Shown: positions 1-7,926, counted from the stretch's first letter. The stretch: DNA of 20,085 nucleotides from JBBDSJ01 sp040905025 (GCA_040905025.1 JBBDSJ010000116.1:1-20085); one strand, 5' to 3'. The notes: a model not told the origin generated them from the sequence alone. Translations and numbers: made by a program.

Positions 1-93
1 CCTGGCTCAATTGGAATATCCTACTCCAATCGAGTTAAGGCAAGCATAGGATGACCCATGAGTTGGTTGAAGCACGGATGACCCGAAATAGCT

Positions 94-122
94 GTCATTG
101 CGAACGTAGTGAAGCAATCTTG
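94..122. repeat. Dispersed repeat arm downstream of suf operon
   Basis: A stretch beginning GTCATTGCGAAC and ending GAAGCAATCTTG resembles one arm of the palindromic repeats at 11351-11443 and 11458-11504. The 153 bases beyond sufT hold no gene. They also contain two copies of GGATGACCC (49-57 and 76-84) and a 6-bp inverted repeat ATTGGA/TCCAAT (10-15 and 25-30). None of these has a T-run on the minus strand, so I see no clear terminator for the operon. The family assignment rests on visual similarity only. Confidence 0.5.
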
Positions 123-153
123 TACGCGCATTGAAACAGTATCTTGAAATGAA

Positions 154-735
154 CTACAACATGCCGGTTTCAAGTTTGGCCGCCTCAGACATCATGTCAT
201 AACTCCAGGGCGGGTCGAATGTCAGATCCACGTTCACTTCAGTCACATTCGGTACCTTGGCGACCTTGCTGCGGACATCGGCCGCAAGAAATTCGCCCAT
301 GCCACAACCCGGTGCCGTCAGCGTCATGCGAATATCAACGCGATTGCCTTTGGCATTGGCATTCTCGCTGTCCTTGCCTTCCAGCGGCGTAATAATGCAA
401 TCATAGATTAAGCCGAGTTCGACAATATCGATCGGAATCTCGGGGTCGTAGCAGGTCTTGAGCTGTTCCCAGACGGCGGCTTCATCAACTGTGCCATCAC
501 CAACCAGTTCGTGCGGTGCGTCGGCCTGTTCGACTTCAAAACCCAGTGCATCGGCATCCTGCGTATCAATACGCGCCAGATTGCCATTGATGTTCACAGT
601 GTAGCTGCCACCAAGTGCCTGCGTAATGAAAACGACACTACCGGCCGACAGCATTAGCGGTGTGCCGGCCGGGATCAATACCGCTTCACAGTCACGTTCC
701 AGCGTGACAGGTTCCTGATAGTTGCCTGCGCTCAT
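154..735 (-). CDS. sufT: SufT, Fe-S maturation protein (MIP18/DUF59 family)
   Basis: The 193-residue protein has two parts. The N-terminal part (about residues 8-48) carries the SufT-type segment DCEAVLIPAGTP followed by ITQALGGSYTV. The C-terminal DUF59/MIP18 domain (about 85-180) has DPEIPIDIVELGLIYD (97-112) and APGCGM with C144. SufT proteins act late in Fe-S cluster assembly or transfer, as known for the family; their biochemistry is less settled than that of SufBCD. The gene is last in the suf operon, and its ATG overlaps the sufU stop by four bases (ATGA), implying translational coupling. The short insertion around 119-131 is rich in charged and Asn residues and is probably a loop. The family call is secure; the exact role is inferred from homology. 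Confidence 0.93.
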   Translation of the reverse strand: MSAGNYQEPVTLERDCEAVLIPAGTPLMLSAGSVVFITQALGGSYTVNINGNLARIDTQDADALGFEVEQADAPHELVGDGTVDEAAVWEQLKTCYDPEIPIDIVELGLIYDCIITPLEGKDSENANAKGNRVDIRMTLTAPGCGMGEFLAADVRSKVAKVPNVTEVNVDLTFDPPWSYDMMSEAAKLETGML

Positions 736-1181
736 TCGGTACTCACCGGTTCAGCGGCATTCTCAAGTGCCGAGTGCAATGTGTGCCAGCATAATGTTGC
801 GCACTTAATACGCGTCGGATATTCACGTACACCGGCCAGCGCCGCCAGCTTGTCGAGCTTTTCCAGATTGTCTGGCAGCTCTTTCGCGGTGAGCAAGTCA
901 TGAAAATCACCGAACAATGCTTCGGCGTCAGCCAGAGATTTGCCTTTTAATGCATCGGTCATCAGCGATGCTGAAGCTACTGAAATCGCACAACCGCTGC
1001 CGTCAAATGTGACATTGGTGATCTTGTCACCGTCGAGTTGCAGGTACAGATTCAGGCGGTCGCCGCACAGTGGATTAAAACCTTCGGCCACACGGTCGGC
1101 ATTTTCAAGCTTGCCGAAGTTCCGCGGACTGCGATTGTGATCGACAATCACTTCCTGATACAGATCTTTCAAATCCAACAT
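732..1181 (-). CDS. sufU: SufU-type sulfur acceptor / Fe-S assembly protein
   Basis: The 149-residue protein is of the IscU/SufU fold. The metal-binding set is C39 and D41 (NPLCGD), C64 (GSGCAIS) and C127 (IKCATLCW), spaced as in Bacillus SufU (C41, D43, C66, C128). The roughly 60-residue stretch between the second and third cysteine, longer than in IscU, also marks SufU. SufU proteins bind zinc and accept persulfide sulfur from SufS. This one is probably the SufS partner here, since no sufE is visible in the operon. The start overlaps the sufS stop by one base (TGATG) and the stop overlaps the sufT start. A housekeeping IscU-like scaffold is the less likely alternative, given the cysteine spacing. 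Confidence 0.93.
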   Translation of the reverse strand: MLDLKDLYQEVIVDHNRSPRNFGKLENADRVAEGFNPLCGDRLNLYLQLDGDKITNVTFDGSGCAISVASASLMTDALKGKSLADAEALFGDFHDLLTAKELPDNLEKLDKLAALAGVREYPTRIKCATLCWHTLHSALENAAEPVSTE

Positions 1182-2446
1182 CAGGCGAATACCTCATGCG
1201 CATGCTGTAATGCCGCGACCAGCGCATCGACTTCAGCCGGCGTATTGTAAAACGCAAATGACGCACGTGCCGTGGCCGGCAGTTTGAAATGCTCCATCAC
1301 CGGCATTGCACAGTGATGACCGGTACGGATGGCGACGCCGGCCTGATCAACAATGGTGCCGAGATCATGCGGATGAATACCGTCGATCACAAATGACAGA
1401 ATGCTGGTCTTGTGGGCCGCCGTGCCAATCAACCGCAGGCCCTTGACCGTGCTGACCGCCTCGGTGGCATAAGCCAGCAGATCGCTTTCATAGCCGTCCA
1501 GTGCATCCAGACCGATATTGCTGATGTAATCAACCGCGACACCCAGACCGATACCGCCGGCGATATGTGGCGTGCCGGCCTCGAATTTATACGGCAGTTC
1601 ATTGAATGTGCTCTTTGCCATTGATACGGTGCGGATCATGTCGCCACCACCCTGATAGGGTGGCATCTTGTCGAGCAGTGCCTGTTTGCCATAGAGCACA
1701 CCGATACCGGTCGGGCCGAACAGCTTGTGGCCGGAAAAGGCATAAAAATCGCAGTTCAGTGCCTGCACATCAACGGCGGTATGCTGTACTGCCTGGGCAC
1801 CGTCGATCAAGGTAACGGCGCCGACCGCATGCGCCTGTTCGATCATCTTTTTGACCGGGTTGATCGTACCGAGTGCATTCGATATCTGGCCGAGGGCGAC
1901 AATACGTGTGCGCTTGTTCAGCAGTTGCTCGTAGACATCCTGTTGCAATTCACCACGTTCATTAATCGGTACATATTTCAGTACAGTACCGATTTGTTCG
2001 CACAATAACTGCCACGGCACAATGTTGGCGTGATGTTCGAGCTCAGTGATGATGATTTCATCACCGGCCTGCAACTGGCTGCGACCGTAACTTTGCGCAA
2101 CCAGATTGATCGCTTCGGTCGCGCCGCGAACAAAAATAATTTCCTGGACCGACCCGGCATTAATAAAGCCACGGATTTTGTCGCGTGCGCCCTCGTAGGC
2201 ATCGGTCGCTTTCTCGCTGAGATAATGTACGCCGCGGTGAATGTTGGCATTGGTAGTGCGATAGTAATCATCCAGCGCCTCGATAACGGCTGCCGGTTTC
2301 TGTGTGGTCGCGGCATTGTCGAGATACACCAGCGGTTTGCCACGCACCTGTTGTTGCAGGATCGGGAAATCGCCACGCAGCCTGTCCACGTTCAAGGCTT
2401 TGGCGCTGGCGATTGCTGCCGTTCTGGAATTAATGGCCTGGTTCAT
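1181..2446 (-). CDS. sufS: SufS cysteine desulfurase (group II)
   Basis: The 421-residue PLP-dependent class V aminotransferase-fold enzyme releases sulfur from L-cysteine as an enzyme persulfide, giving alanine. Visible landmarks are LDNAATTQKP (42-51), the ELEHHANIVPW segment (135-145), LIDGAQAV (213-220), the PLP lysine K241 in FSGHKLFGPTG, and the catalytic C379 in RTGHHCAMP. The short RTGHHC loop is typical of group II (SufS/CsdA) rather than IscS enzymes. The length matches the family (about 405-420), with a slightly extended N-terminus. The gene begins three bases after the sufD stop and overlaps sufU by one base. The pairing with SufU rather than SufE suggests sulfur transfer by the zinc-ligand-swap route known from Bacillus; this is inference. 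Confidence 0.96.
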   Translation of the reverse strand: MNQAINSRTAAIASAKALNVDRLRGDFPILQQQVRGKPLVYLDNAATTQKPAAVIEALDDYYRTTNANIHRGVHYLSEKATDAYEGARDKIRGFINAGSVQEIIFVRGATEAINLVAQSYGRSQLQAGDEIIITELEHHANIVPWQLLCEQIGTVLKYVPINERGELQQDVYEQLLNKRTRIVALGQISNALGTINPVKKMIEQAHAVGAVTLIDGAQAVQHTAVDVQALNCDFYAFSGHKLFGPTGIGVLYGKQALLDKMPPYQGGGDMIRTVSMAKSTFNELPYKFEAGTPHIAGGIGLGVAVDYISNIGLDALDGYESDLLAYATEAVSTVKGLRLIGTAAHKTSILSFVIDGIHPHDLGTIVDQAGVAIRTGHHCAMPVMEHFKLPATARASFAFYNTPAEVDALVAALQHAHEVFA

Positions 2447-2449
2447 GCT

Positions 2450-3805
2450 TCAGTCATCCTTTGCAACAGTCTGGGCAAATTCACTGATTTGCCCGGTCTG
2501 CGGTAATTTACCGAGGACGATACGCTCAAGCCGGGCCCGAATCGGCAGCAGGCGGATTGTTTGCACAACTTCGCTGGCAAAGGCGTAGGTCAGCAGACTG
2601 CGGGCCGTGGTTTCATCTATCGCGCGACTGCGCAGGTAGAACAGGGCGTTCTCATCAAGTTGGCCGACAGTCGCACCATGACTGGCCTTGACATCATCGG
2701 CATAGATTTCCAGTTCCGGTTTGGTATTGACCTGCGCATGTTCCGACAACAGCAGATTGGCATTGCTGAGCTGGGCATCGGTTTTCTGGGCATCCTGATG
2801 GATCAGGATCTTGCCATTGAAAACACCGCGTGCCCGTTCATTCAATACGCCGCGATAGTTCTGCTCGCAACGCGTATGCGGGACTTCATGATCAATGCGG
2901 GTGTGATGATCAACATGCTGTTTGCCCGCGGCAAGATACAAGCCGTTCAATGTTGTTGCGGCATTCTCACCCAGCAGGCGTATGCTGATATCTGTGCGCG
3001 ACAGGCTGGCACCAAGTGCCAGTGAGTGTGAGCGATAATCGGAATCGCGCTGCTGATGTACATGAATACTGCCAATATGAAAACCTTTCAGGCTTTCCTG
3101 CTGGATTTTGTAATGATCCAGCCGGGCATTATCGGCCAGCGCTATTTCAGTGACGGCATTGGTCAGATTGCCGGCGTTATCATCCAGTCCGATATAGCTT
3201 TCAACCAGCGTTGCCTGTGCGCCCTGTTCGATCTGGATCAGGTTGCGCGGGTGCTGCATGCGTGTGCTGCTGTCAGTGCCGGCGGCATCGATGTATAACA
3301 ACACAATCGGCTTGTCGAGTTGTGTATTGGCCGGGACATTCACCCAGACACCATCATCAATAAATGCACCGTTGAGATCGGTGAAACTGTTATCAACAAC
3401 ATCCACCAGTGACTGGTTCAGTGCCTTGACGAGCGCATCCGGTTCCGGGCAATCGGCAAGATTCTGTATACGGACGCCTGCCGGCAGTTCGCCCAGCCGT
3501 GATAATTCAGCATGGAAGCGGCCGTTAATAAATACAAGTTCATGGCAATCCATCTGTGCAAAGCGCACGCCATCAATTTTTTCGACACTGACGGCAGCGT
3601 CGTGCTTCAACACAAATGACTGCTTCGTCAGCGCCCGCAGGTCGGTATATTTCCAGGCTTCCTGCCGCGGTACCGGGAAACCGGCCTCGGCAAAGCGCTG
3701 AAACGCGGCCTTGCGCAGAAGGTTCAGGCCGGGCTGGCGTGCTTCTTTCAGAAAGCGTGCATGCTCAGTCTGATAGTGATCAACATTCGATAATACAGCA
3801 CTCAT
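2450..3805 (-). CDS. sufD: SufD, SufBCD scaffold subunit
   Basis: The 451-residue protein has the SufB/SufD beta-helix core. In the N-terminal helical part, PRQEAWKYTDLRAL (46-59) is the signature seen at the start of most SufD proteins. The C-terminal core has DDVKASHGATVGQLDENALFYL with H376, which by position corresponds to the conserved histidine needed for cluster assembly at the SufB-SufD interface. SufD forms a heterodimer with SufB on a SufC dimer. Its ATG overlaps the sufC stop by four bases (ATGA) and its stop lies three bases before sufS, so the subunits are tightly coupled. SufB and SufD are distinct here, and the neighbouring order sufC-sufD-sufS supports the call. Confidence 0.94.
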   Translation of the reverse strand: MSAVLSNVDHYQTEHARFLKEARQPGLNLLRKAAFQRFAEAGFPVPRQEAWKYTDLRALTKQSFVLKHDAAVSVEKIDGVRFAQMDCHELVFINGRFHAELSRLGELPAGVRIQNLADCPEPDALVKALNQSLVDVVDNSFTDLNGAFIDDGVWVNVPANTQLDKPIVLLYIDAAGTDSSTRMQHPRNLIQIEQGAQATLVESYIGLDDNAGNLTNAVTEIALADNARLDHYKIQQESLKGFHIGSIHVHQQRDSDYRSHSLALGASLSRTDISIRLLGENAATTLNGLYLAAGKQHVDHHTRIDHEVPHTRCEQNYRGVLNERARGVFNGKILIHQDAQKTDAQLSNANLLLSEHAQVNTKPELEIYADDVKASHGATVGQLDENALFYLRSRAIDETTARSLLTYAFASEVVQTIRLLPIRARLERIVLGKLPQTGQISEFAQTVAKDD

Positions 3806-4557
3806 GCGGCAGCGGCCTCCTGCTTGACCCAGTCATAACCGCGCTTTTCCAGTTCCAGTGCCAGCTTACGGTCACCGGACTTGATGATCTTGCCGTCGAC
3901 GAGTACATGCACGTGGTCGGGTTCGATATAGTCGAGCAACCGTTGATAGTGGGTGACCAGAATCATGGCCCGCTCCGGGCTGCGCATGGCGTTGACGCCA
4001 TCGGCGACAATCTTCAACGCATCAATGTCCAGACCGGAGTCGGTCTCATCAAGAATGGCGAGTTTCGGTTCCAGCACGGCCATCTGGAAAATCTCGTTGC
4101 GCTTTTTCTCGCCACCGGAGAAGCCTTCGTTGACGGCCCGATTCATCAGATCCTCATTCAGCTTGACCAGCTTCATGCGATCCTTGACCAGTTTCAGAAA
4201 ATCCATGGCATCCAGCGGTGATTCACCACGGGATTTGCGGATCGCGTTCAGCGCCGCTTTCAACAAATAGATATTGTTGACGCCGGGGATCTCGACCGGA
4301 TACTGGAATGCCAGGAATACGCCGGCGCAGGCGCGTTCTTCCGGTGACATGTCGGTGAGGCTCTTGCCTTCAAACAGGATTTCACCTTTGGTGATGGTGT
4401 AGTCCTCACGCCCGGCCAGCACTTGCGCGAGCGTGCTCTTGCCGGAACCGTTCGGGCCCATGATGGCATGTACTTCGCCGGGTTTTACTTCAAAGTCGAG
4501 ACCTTTAAGAATGGCGGTGCCATCGACCTCGGCGTGCAGATTTTTGATACTCAGCAT
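3802..4557 (-). CDS. sufC: SufC, ATPase of the SufBCD complex
   Basis: The 251-residue ABC-type ATPase has Walker A GPNGSGKST (34-42), a Q-loop in FLAFQYPVEIPGV (81-93), signature FSGGEKKRNE (146-155), Walker B LAILDETDSGLD (166-177) and switch H203. EGFSGGEKKRNEI and DETDSGLDIDAL are diagnostic of SufC rather than transport ATPases. SufC is soluble and dimerises on ATP binding to open the SufB-SufD pair for cluster building. The gene overlaps sufD by four bases. It is separated from sufB by 121 bases holding a large imperfect inverted repeat, the only sizeable gap within the operon. The Shine-Dalgarno sequence is weak. Confidence 0.97.
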   Translation of the reverse strand: MLSIKNLHAEVDGTAILKGLDFEVKPGEVHAIMGPNGSGKSTLAQVLAGREDYTITKGEILFEGKSLTDMSPEERACAGVFLAFQYPVEIPGVNNIYLLKAALNAIRKSRGESPLDAMDFLKLVKDRMKLVKLNEDLMNRAVNEGFSGGEKKRNEIFQMAVLEPKLAILDETDSGLDIDALKIVADGVNAMRSPERAMILVTHYQRLLDYIEPDHVHVLVDGKIIKSGDRKLALELEKRGYDWVKQEAAAA

Positions 4558-4602
4558 GATAATAACTCGTTCAATATTTAATTATTTTGATGTGTTGGAT
4601 AA

Positions 4603-4672
4603 AGTGAAAAGCTAAAAGTGAAAAGTAGTGCAGCCTGTACCTCTTTACACTTTTTTCTTTTAACATTTCACT
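4603..4672. repeat. Imperfect inverted repeat between sufB and sufC
   Basis: The left arm starts AGTGAAAAGCTAAAAG (4603-4618). The right arm, read on the opposite strand from 4672, starts AGTGAAATGTTAAAAG. About 18 of the first 22 positions match, leaving a loop of roughly 20 bases. The sequence is far more A/T-rich than its neighbours. In the sufB-sufC transcript it would fold into a long hairpin. It could protect an mRNA end, attenuate transcription, or be a small palindromic insertion. I see no GC-rich stem followed by a clean T-run, so a classic terminator is not supported. Confidence 0.7.
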
Positions 4673-4678
4673 GTGTGT

Positions 4679-6127
4679 CTAGCCTACGGCGCCCTCCAGC
4701 GTCACGCCCAGCAATTTCTGTGCTTCCACAGCAAACTCCATCGGCAGTTCCTTGAACACATCCTTGCAGAAGCCGTTGACGATCATGTTCACAGCATCTT
4801 CTTCGGAAATGCCGCGGCTGCGGCAATAGAACAACTGGTCTTCGCCAATCCGCGACGTTGTCGCTTCGTGTTCTACTTTGGCAGATTTGTTACCGACTTC
4901 CATATACGGGAAGGTATGCGCGCCGCACTTGTCACCCATCAACAATGAATCGCACTGGGTATAGTTGCGCGCATTGGCCGCGTTCTTGCCGATCTTGACC
5001 AGTCCGCGATAGGCCTGCTGGCCGTGACCGGCAGTAATGCCCTTGGAGACGATCGTACTGCGCGTGTTCTTGCCCAGATGAATCATCTTGGTACCGGTGT
5101 CGGCCTGTTGATAATTATTCGTTACAGCAACCGAATAAAATTCACCGACCGAGTTGTCGCCGCGCAGGATGCAGCTCGGATACTTCCAGGTAATGGCCGA
5201 ACCGGTTTCCACCTGCGTCCACGAGATTTTCGAATTCGCGCCACGGCAGTCACCGCGCTTGGTGACAAAGTTGTAAATACCACCGACACCGTTTTCATCG
5301 CCGGGATACCAGTTCTGTACGGTAGAGTATTTGATCTGTGCATCATCCAGCGCAATTAATTCGACAACCGCAGCATGCAGCTGGTTTTCATCGCGCATTG
5401 GCGCGGTGCAGCCTTCCAGATAGCTGACATGGCTACCTGCTTCGGCGACGATCAAGGTGCGCTCAAACTGGCCGGTATTCATCGCATTGATACGGAAATA
5501 GGTCGACAACTCCATCGGGCAGCGCACACCTTTCGGAATATAGACAAACGAGCCGTCGGTAAACACGGCCGAATTCAGTGCGGCGAAGAAGTTGTCACCC
5601 TGCGGCACAACGGTACCGAGATACTGGCGTACCAGTTCCGGATGGTTTTTTACCGCTTCGGAAAACGAGCAGAAAATGACGCCGGCCTCGCCCAGCTTTT
5701 CCTTGAACGTAGTCGCAACAGACACGCTGTCGAATACCGCGTCGACGGCAACACCGGCGAGCATTTTCTGTTCATGCAACGGGATGCCGAGCTTCTCGTA
5801 GGTTTCCAGCAATTTCGGATCAACTTCGTCGAGACTCTTCGGGCCATCGTCTTTTGACTTCGGCGCGGAGAAATACGAAATCGATTGATAGTCGATCGGT
5901 TGATGTTTGACGTGCGCCCAGGTCGGCGACTTCATATTCAGCCAGGCGCGATAAGCCTGCAGACGCCATTCCAGCAACCAGTCCGGTTCGCCTTTCTTGT
6001 TGGAAATGAAGCAAATGACTTCTTCATTCAGACCGGGCGCAACGGTGTCGGCTTCAATGTCGGTTGAGAAGCCATGCTCATAACGTTTCTGGATCAGGGC
6101 TTCGACGTCTTGTGACTGGGTCGCCAT
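4679..6127 (-). CDS. sufB: SufB, main Fe-S scaffold subunit of SufBCD
   Basis: The 482-residue protein is highly similar in pattern to SufB throughout. It shows YKYSTVQNWYPG-like text (here IKYSTVQNWYPGDENG), the GDCRGANSKISWTQVETGSAITWKYPS region split over several strands, MGDKCGAHTFPY with C401 (the position matching the cluster/persulfide cysteine of E. coli SufB), and VEHEATTSRIGEDQLFYC shortly after. The C-terminal FCKDVFKELPMEFAVEA segment is also typical. SufB builds and holds the nascent cluster and receives sulfur from the SufS relay. A GGAG lies 11 bases before the ATG. It follows the A-type carrier gene by 20 bases. Length is close to the usual 480-495 residues. Confidence 0.97.
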   Translation of the reverse strand: MATQSQDVEALIQKRYEHGFSTDIEADTVAPGLNEEVICFISNKKGEPDWLLEWRLQAYRAWLNMKSPTWAHVKHQPIDYQSISYFSAPKSKDDGPKSLDEVDPKLLETYEKLGIPLHEQKMLAGVAVDAVFDSVSVATTFKEKLGEAGVIFCSFSEAVKNHPELVRQYLGTVVPQGDNFFAALNSAVFTDGSFVYIPKGVRCPMELSTYFRINAMNTGQFERTLIVAEAGSHVSYLEGCTAPMRDENQLHAAVVELIALDDAQIKYSTVQNWYPGDENGVGGIYNFVTKRGDCRGANSKISWTQVETGSAITWKYPSCILRGDNSVGEFYSVAVTNNYQQADTGTKMIHLGKNTRSTIVSKGITAGHGQQAYRGLVKIGKNAANARNYTQCDSLLMGDKCGAHTFPYMEVGNKSAKVEHEATTSRIGEDQLFYCRSRGISEEDAVNMIVNGFCKDVFKELPMEFAVEAQKLLGVTLEGAVG

Positions 6128-6147
6128 AACTTTGGATACTCCGGATA

Positions 6148-6516
6148 TTAGTGCGTTGCAGTGGCGTTCGCGTCTGTGTCGGCGGCGATGTTGAAACTTT
6201 CACCGCAGCCACAGGTGGCAGCAACATTCGGGTTGTTAAAATGGAAGCCGGCGTTCAGGCCTTCGCGGCGGTAATCGAGTTCGGTGCCGACCAGATAGCG
6301 CAGGCTCTGGTCATCGATGACCACCTTGACGCCATGGCTTTCAAATACCTGGTCCTGTGTATTCACGGCCGTCGCGGCTTCAATCACGTACTGGTAGCCG
6401 GAGCAGCCGGTCGGCTTGACGGCAACACGCAGGCCGAGGCCTTTGTTGTCTTTCGCCAGAAAGCCACGCACATGGGCGGCGGCACGTTCGGTTAATGTAA
6501 TCGCTGCTGTATTCAT
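6148..6516 (-). CDS. sufA: A-type Fe-S carrier (SufA/IscA/ErpA family)
   Basis: The 122-residue HesB/IscA-family protein has three conserved cysteines: C38 (KPTGCSGYQYV), C102 and C104 (TCGCGESF). The 64- and 2-residue spacing is the same as in E. coli SufA. These proteins receive clusters from the scaffold and deliver them to apo-targets. The last dozen residues (after FNIA) are a low-complexity Ala/Asp/Thr tail with no obvious role. The gene sits 19 bases after iscR and 20 before sufB, so it is very likely in the same transcript. SufA is chosen over IscA or ErpA from the operon; sequence alone cannot separate these reliably. Confidence 0.88.
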   Translation of the reverse strand: MNTAAITLTERAAAHVRGFLAKDNKGLGLRVAVKPTGCSGYQYVIEAATAVNTQDQVFESHGVKVVIDDQSLRYLVGTELDYRREGLNAGFHFNNPNVAATCGCGESFNIAADTDANATATH

Positions 6517-6535
6517 ATTAATAATGTCACCTCAA

Positions 6536-7012
6536 CTATTGTGGTGAGCCGGTTTCCGGGACGTGACCATGAAAGGCGATGACGTCCTGGCGTTTGGATA
6601 CCTGGCGCACGCCCTGACGCTGAATCAGGTCAGCGAGCGATATGGCATCCAGATAATTCGAAATCTGTGTACTCAGGTCTTCCCATAAATCATGGGTCAG
6701 GCAGCGGCTGTCGCCCTGACAGTTTTTCTGACCACCGCACTTGGTGGCGTCGACCGACTCGTCCACCGCACATATGACGCTGGATACCGAGATGTCCTCC
6801 AGCTCGCGGCTGAGTGTGTAGCCGCCGCCGGGGCCACGCGCACTTTGTACCAGTCCGCTTTTACGCAGGCGCGAAAACAACTGCTCCAGGTAGGCCAGTG
6901 AAATACCCTGCCGGCGCGAGATGTCTGCCAGCGTGATCGGCCCCTGATCCCGGTGCAGGGCCAGATCCAGCATCGCAGTAACGGCATAACGGCCTTTGGT
7001 GGTCAAACGCAT
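6536..7012 (-). CDS. iscR: IscR-type Rrf2 Fe-S regulator
   Basis: The 158-residue Rrf2-family regulator has a winged helix at about 1-75 (MRLTTKGRYAVTAMLDLA; ISLAYLEQLFSRLRKSGLV; GPGGGYTL). The [2Fe-2S] ligand set is C92, C98, C104 and H107, at the same numbers as E. coli IscR. E43, the residue that discriminates site types in E. coli IscR, is also present. Holo-IscR represses at type 1 sites; the apo-form still binds type 2 sites. The gene is first in the suf operon with a type 1 box upstream (7060-7084), which implies autoregulation and regulation of the whole cluster by Fe-S status. A GGAG lies 10 bases before the ATG. Other Rrf2 regulators of suf (SufR-like) lack this full set of matches. 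Confidence 0.93.
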   Translation of the reverse strand: MRLTTKGRYAVTAMLDLALHRDQGPITLADISRRQGISLAYLEQLFSRLRKSGLVQSARGPGGGYTLSRELEDISVSSVICAVDESVDATKCGGQKNCQGDSRCLTHDLWEDLSTQISNYLDAISLADLIQRQGVRQVSKRQDVIAFHGHVPETGSPQ

Positions 7013-7059
7013 GATTTCACGGCTCCAGTGCCTGCCTGATTTGGGCTGGCAAGTGTCAC

Positions 7060-7084
7060 TTATCTGACTAAATTAGTCAAGTAT
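7060..7084 (-). promoter_or_regulatory. Type 1 IscR box and probable suf operon promoter
   Basis: Read on the minus strand, this 25-bp site runs ATACTTGACT, AATTT, AGTCAGATAA. It matches the published E. coli type 1 consensus (ATASYYGACT, five mainly A/T bases, AGTCRRSTAT) at 23 of 25 positions by my count. The TTGACT at 7080-7075 is also a plausible -35 element. The matching -10 at 17-bp spacing (GACACT) is weak, as is common for regulated promoters. Binding here would block RNA polymerase. The ATG of iscR lies about 48 bases downstream. Confidence 0.8.
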
Positions 7085-7171
7085 TCCCCGGATTAATTCC
7101 CCGCCGGTTTCAAGGGTTGCCGGAGTCACCTGTTGACCAGTCAATTAAGGGCCGATTTGCCCGGACAGCGC

Positions 7172-7177
7172 TATAAT
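7172..7177 (+). promoter_or_regulatory. Possible -10 element for the DUF1326 gene
   Basis: A perfect TATAAT lies 43 bases before the ATG at 7221. No good -35 exists at 16-18 bp spacing; TTGACC at 7133-7138 is too far away. It may be an activator-dependent promoter. The intergenic strip 7085-7171 otherwise holds only a short palindrome, TTGAC-CA-GTCAA (7133-7144). An SD-like GCGGAG (7208-7213) precedes the start codon. Confidence 0.4.
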
Positions 7178-7220
7178 CGGGCGCACCGGAAATCGCCCGG
7201 CATGAGCGCGGAGTACCCCC

Positions 7221-7859
7221 ATGGCCCGAATTGACTGGCACATCGACGGTGTCGAATTCAGCACCTGCAACTGCGACTATTCCTGCCCGTGTCAGTTTGA
7301 ATCATTGCCGACCCGGGGCGACTGCAAGGGCTTTGGTGTGATGCGGGTCGACACCGGCCACTTCGGAGCGGTCAGACTTGATGGTCTGCATGCCGCGATG
7401 TTGTTCGCTTGGCCCGGTCCCATCTTCGAGGGCAAGGGCGAGATGCAGCTGATTATTGATGAGCGCGCTGATACCGATCAGCGCGATGCGCTCAGCCGGA
7501 TTATGCATGGCAAGGAAGTGGATGAGGGCGGCAATCACTGGTGGGTGTTCAATGCCATGTGTGATCGCCGGCACGAGACCCTGTTCAAACCGATCCGCTG
7601 TGAAATCGATATCGAAGCACGCAGGGCGCAGGTGGCGATCAGCGATTTGATTGATGCCAGCGGCCGGCCAATCAAAAGTCCGGCAACCGGCGGCGAACAC
7701 CGGGTGCGTATCGATCTGCCCGATGGCATTGAATTCGAGGTTGCCGAAATCGGCAGCAGCACGACCCGATCGCGTGCCGCTATCCGGCTTGAACTGGACG
7801 ACACCTACGGCCAGTTCAGCACGCTGCATCACAACCAGAACGGCATCGTGCGCGGCTGA
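7221..7859 (+). CDS. DUF1326 family protein, cysteine-rich N-terminus
   Basis: The 212-residue soluble protein has no signal peptide or membrane segment. The N-terminus carries STCNCDYSCPCQF with C16, C18, C22 and C24, then C35, the hallmark CxC...CxC cluster of DUF1326 proteins and a plausible metal or redox site. The rest is mixed alpha/beta with a HWWVF segment near 106-110. The function of the family is not established. In many genomes, as I recall, DUF1326 genes sit next to DUF2182 membrane-protein genes; here the DUF2182 gene lies about 1 kb downstream, beyond an oppositely oriented HbpS-like gene. A metal-handling role is a guess from the cysteines and that association. A shared bidirectional terminator follows. 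Confidence 0.85.
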   Translation: MARIDWHIDGVEFSTCNCDYSCPCQFESLPTRGDCKGFGVMRVDTGHFGAVRLDGLHAAMLFAWPGPIFEGKGEMQLIIDERADTDQRDALSRIMHGKEVDEGGNHWWVFNAMCDRRHETLFKPIRCEIDIEARRAQVAISDLIDASGRPIKSPATGGEHRVRIDLPDGIEFEVAEIGSSTTRSRAAIRLELDDTYGQFSTLHHNQNGIVRG

Positions 7860-7926
7860 GCCGTTATGCCGTTATTGCCGGGATTCCTGTTCTGACAAAA
7901 GTTGATGGCTGACCGGCCGGGATAAA

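Noticed and set aside
10..30. ATTGGA/TCCAAT hairpin as the suf operon terminator
   Set aside because: Only a 6-bp A/T-rich stem with no T-run on the minus strand; too weak to call.
2030..2506. Plus-strand frames opposite sufS, sufD, valS and pepA (up to about 255 codons)
   Set aside because: They lie antisense to genes with intact catalytic motifs and show no domain of their own.
7133..7144. TTGAC-CA-GTCAA palindrome as a second IscR box
   Set aside because: The half-sites are too close, and the flanking bases do not fit type 1 or type 2 consensus.
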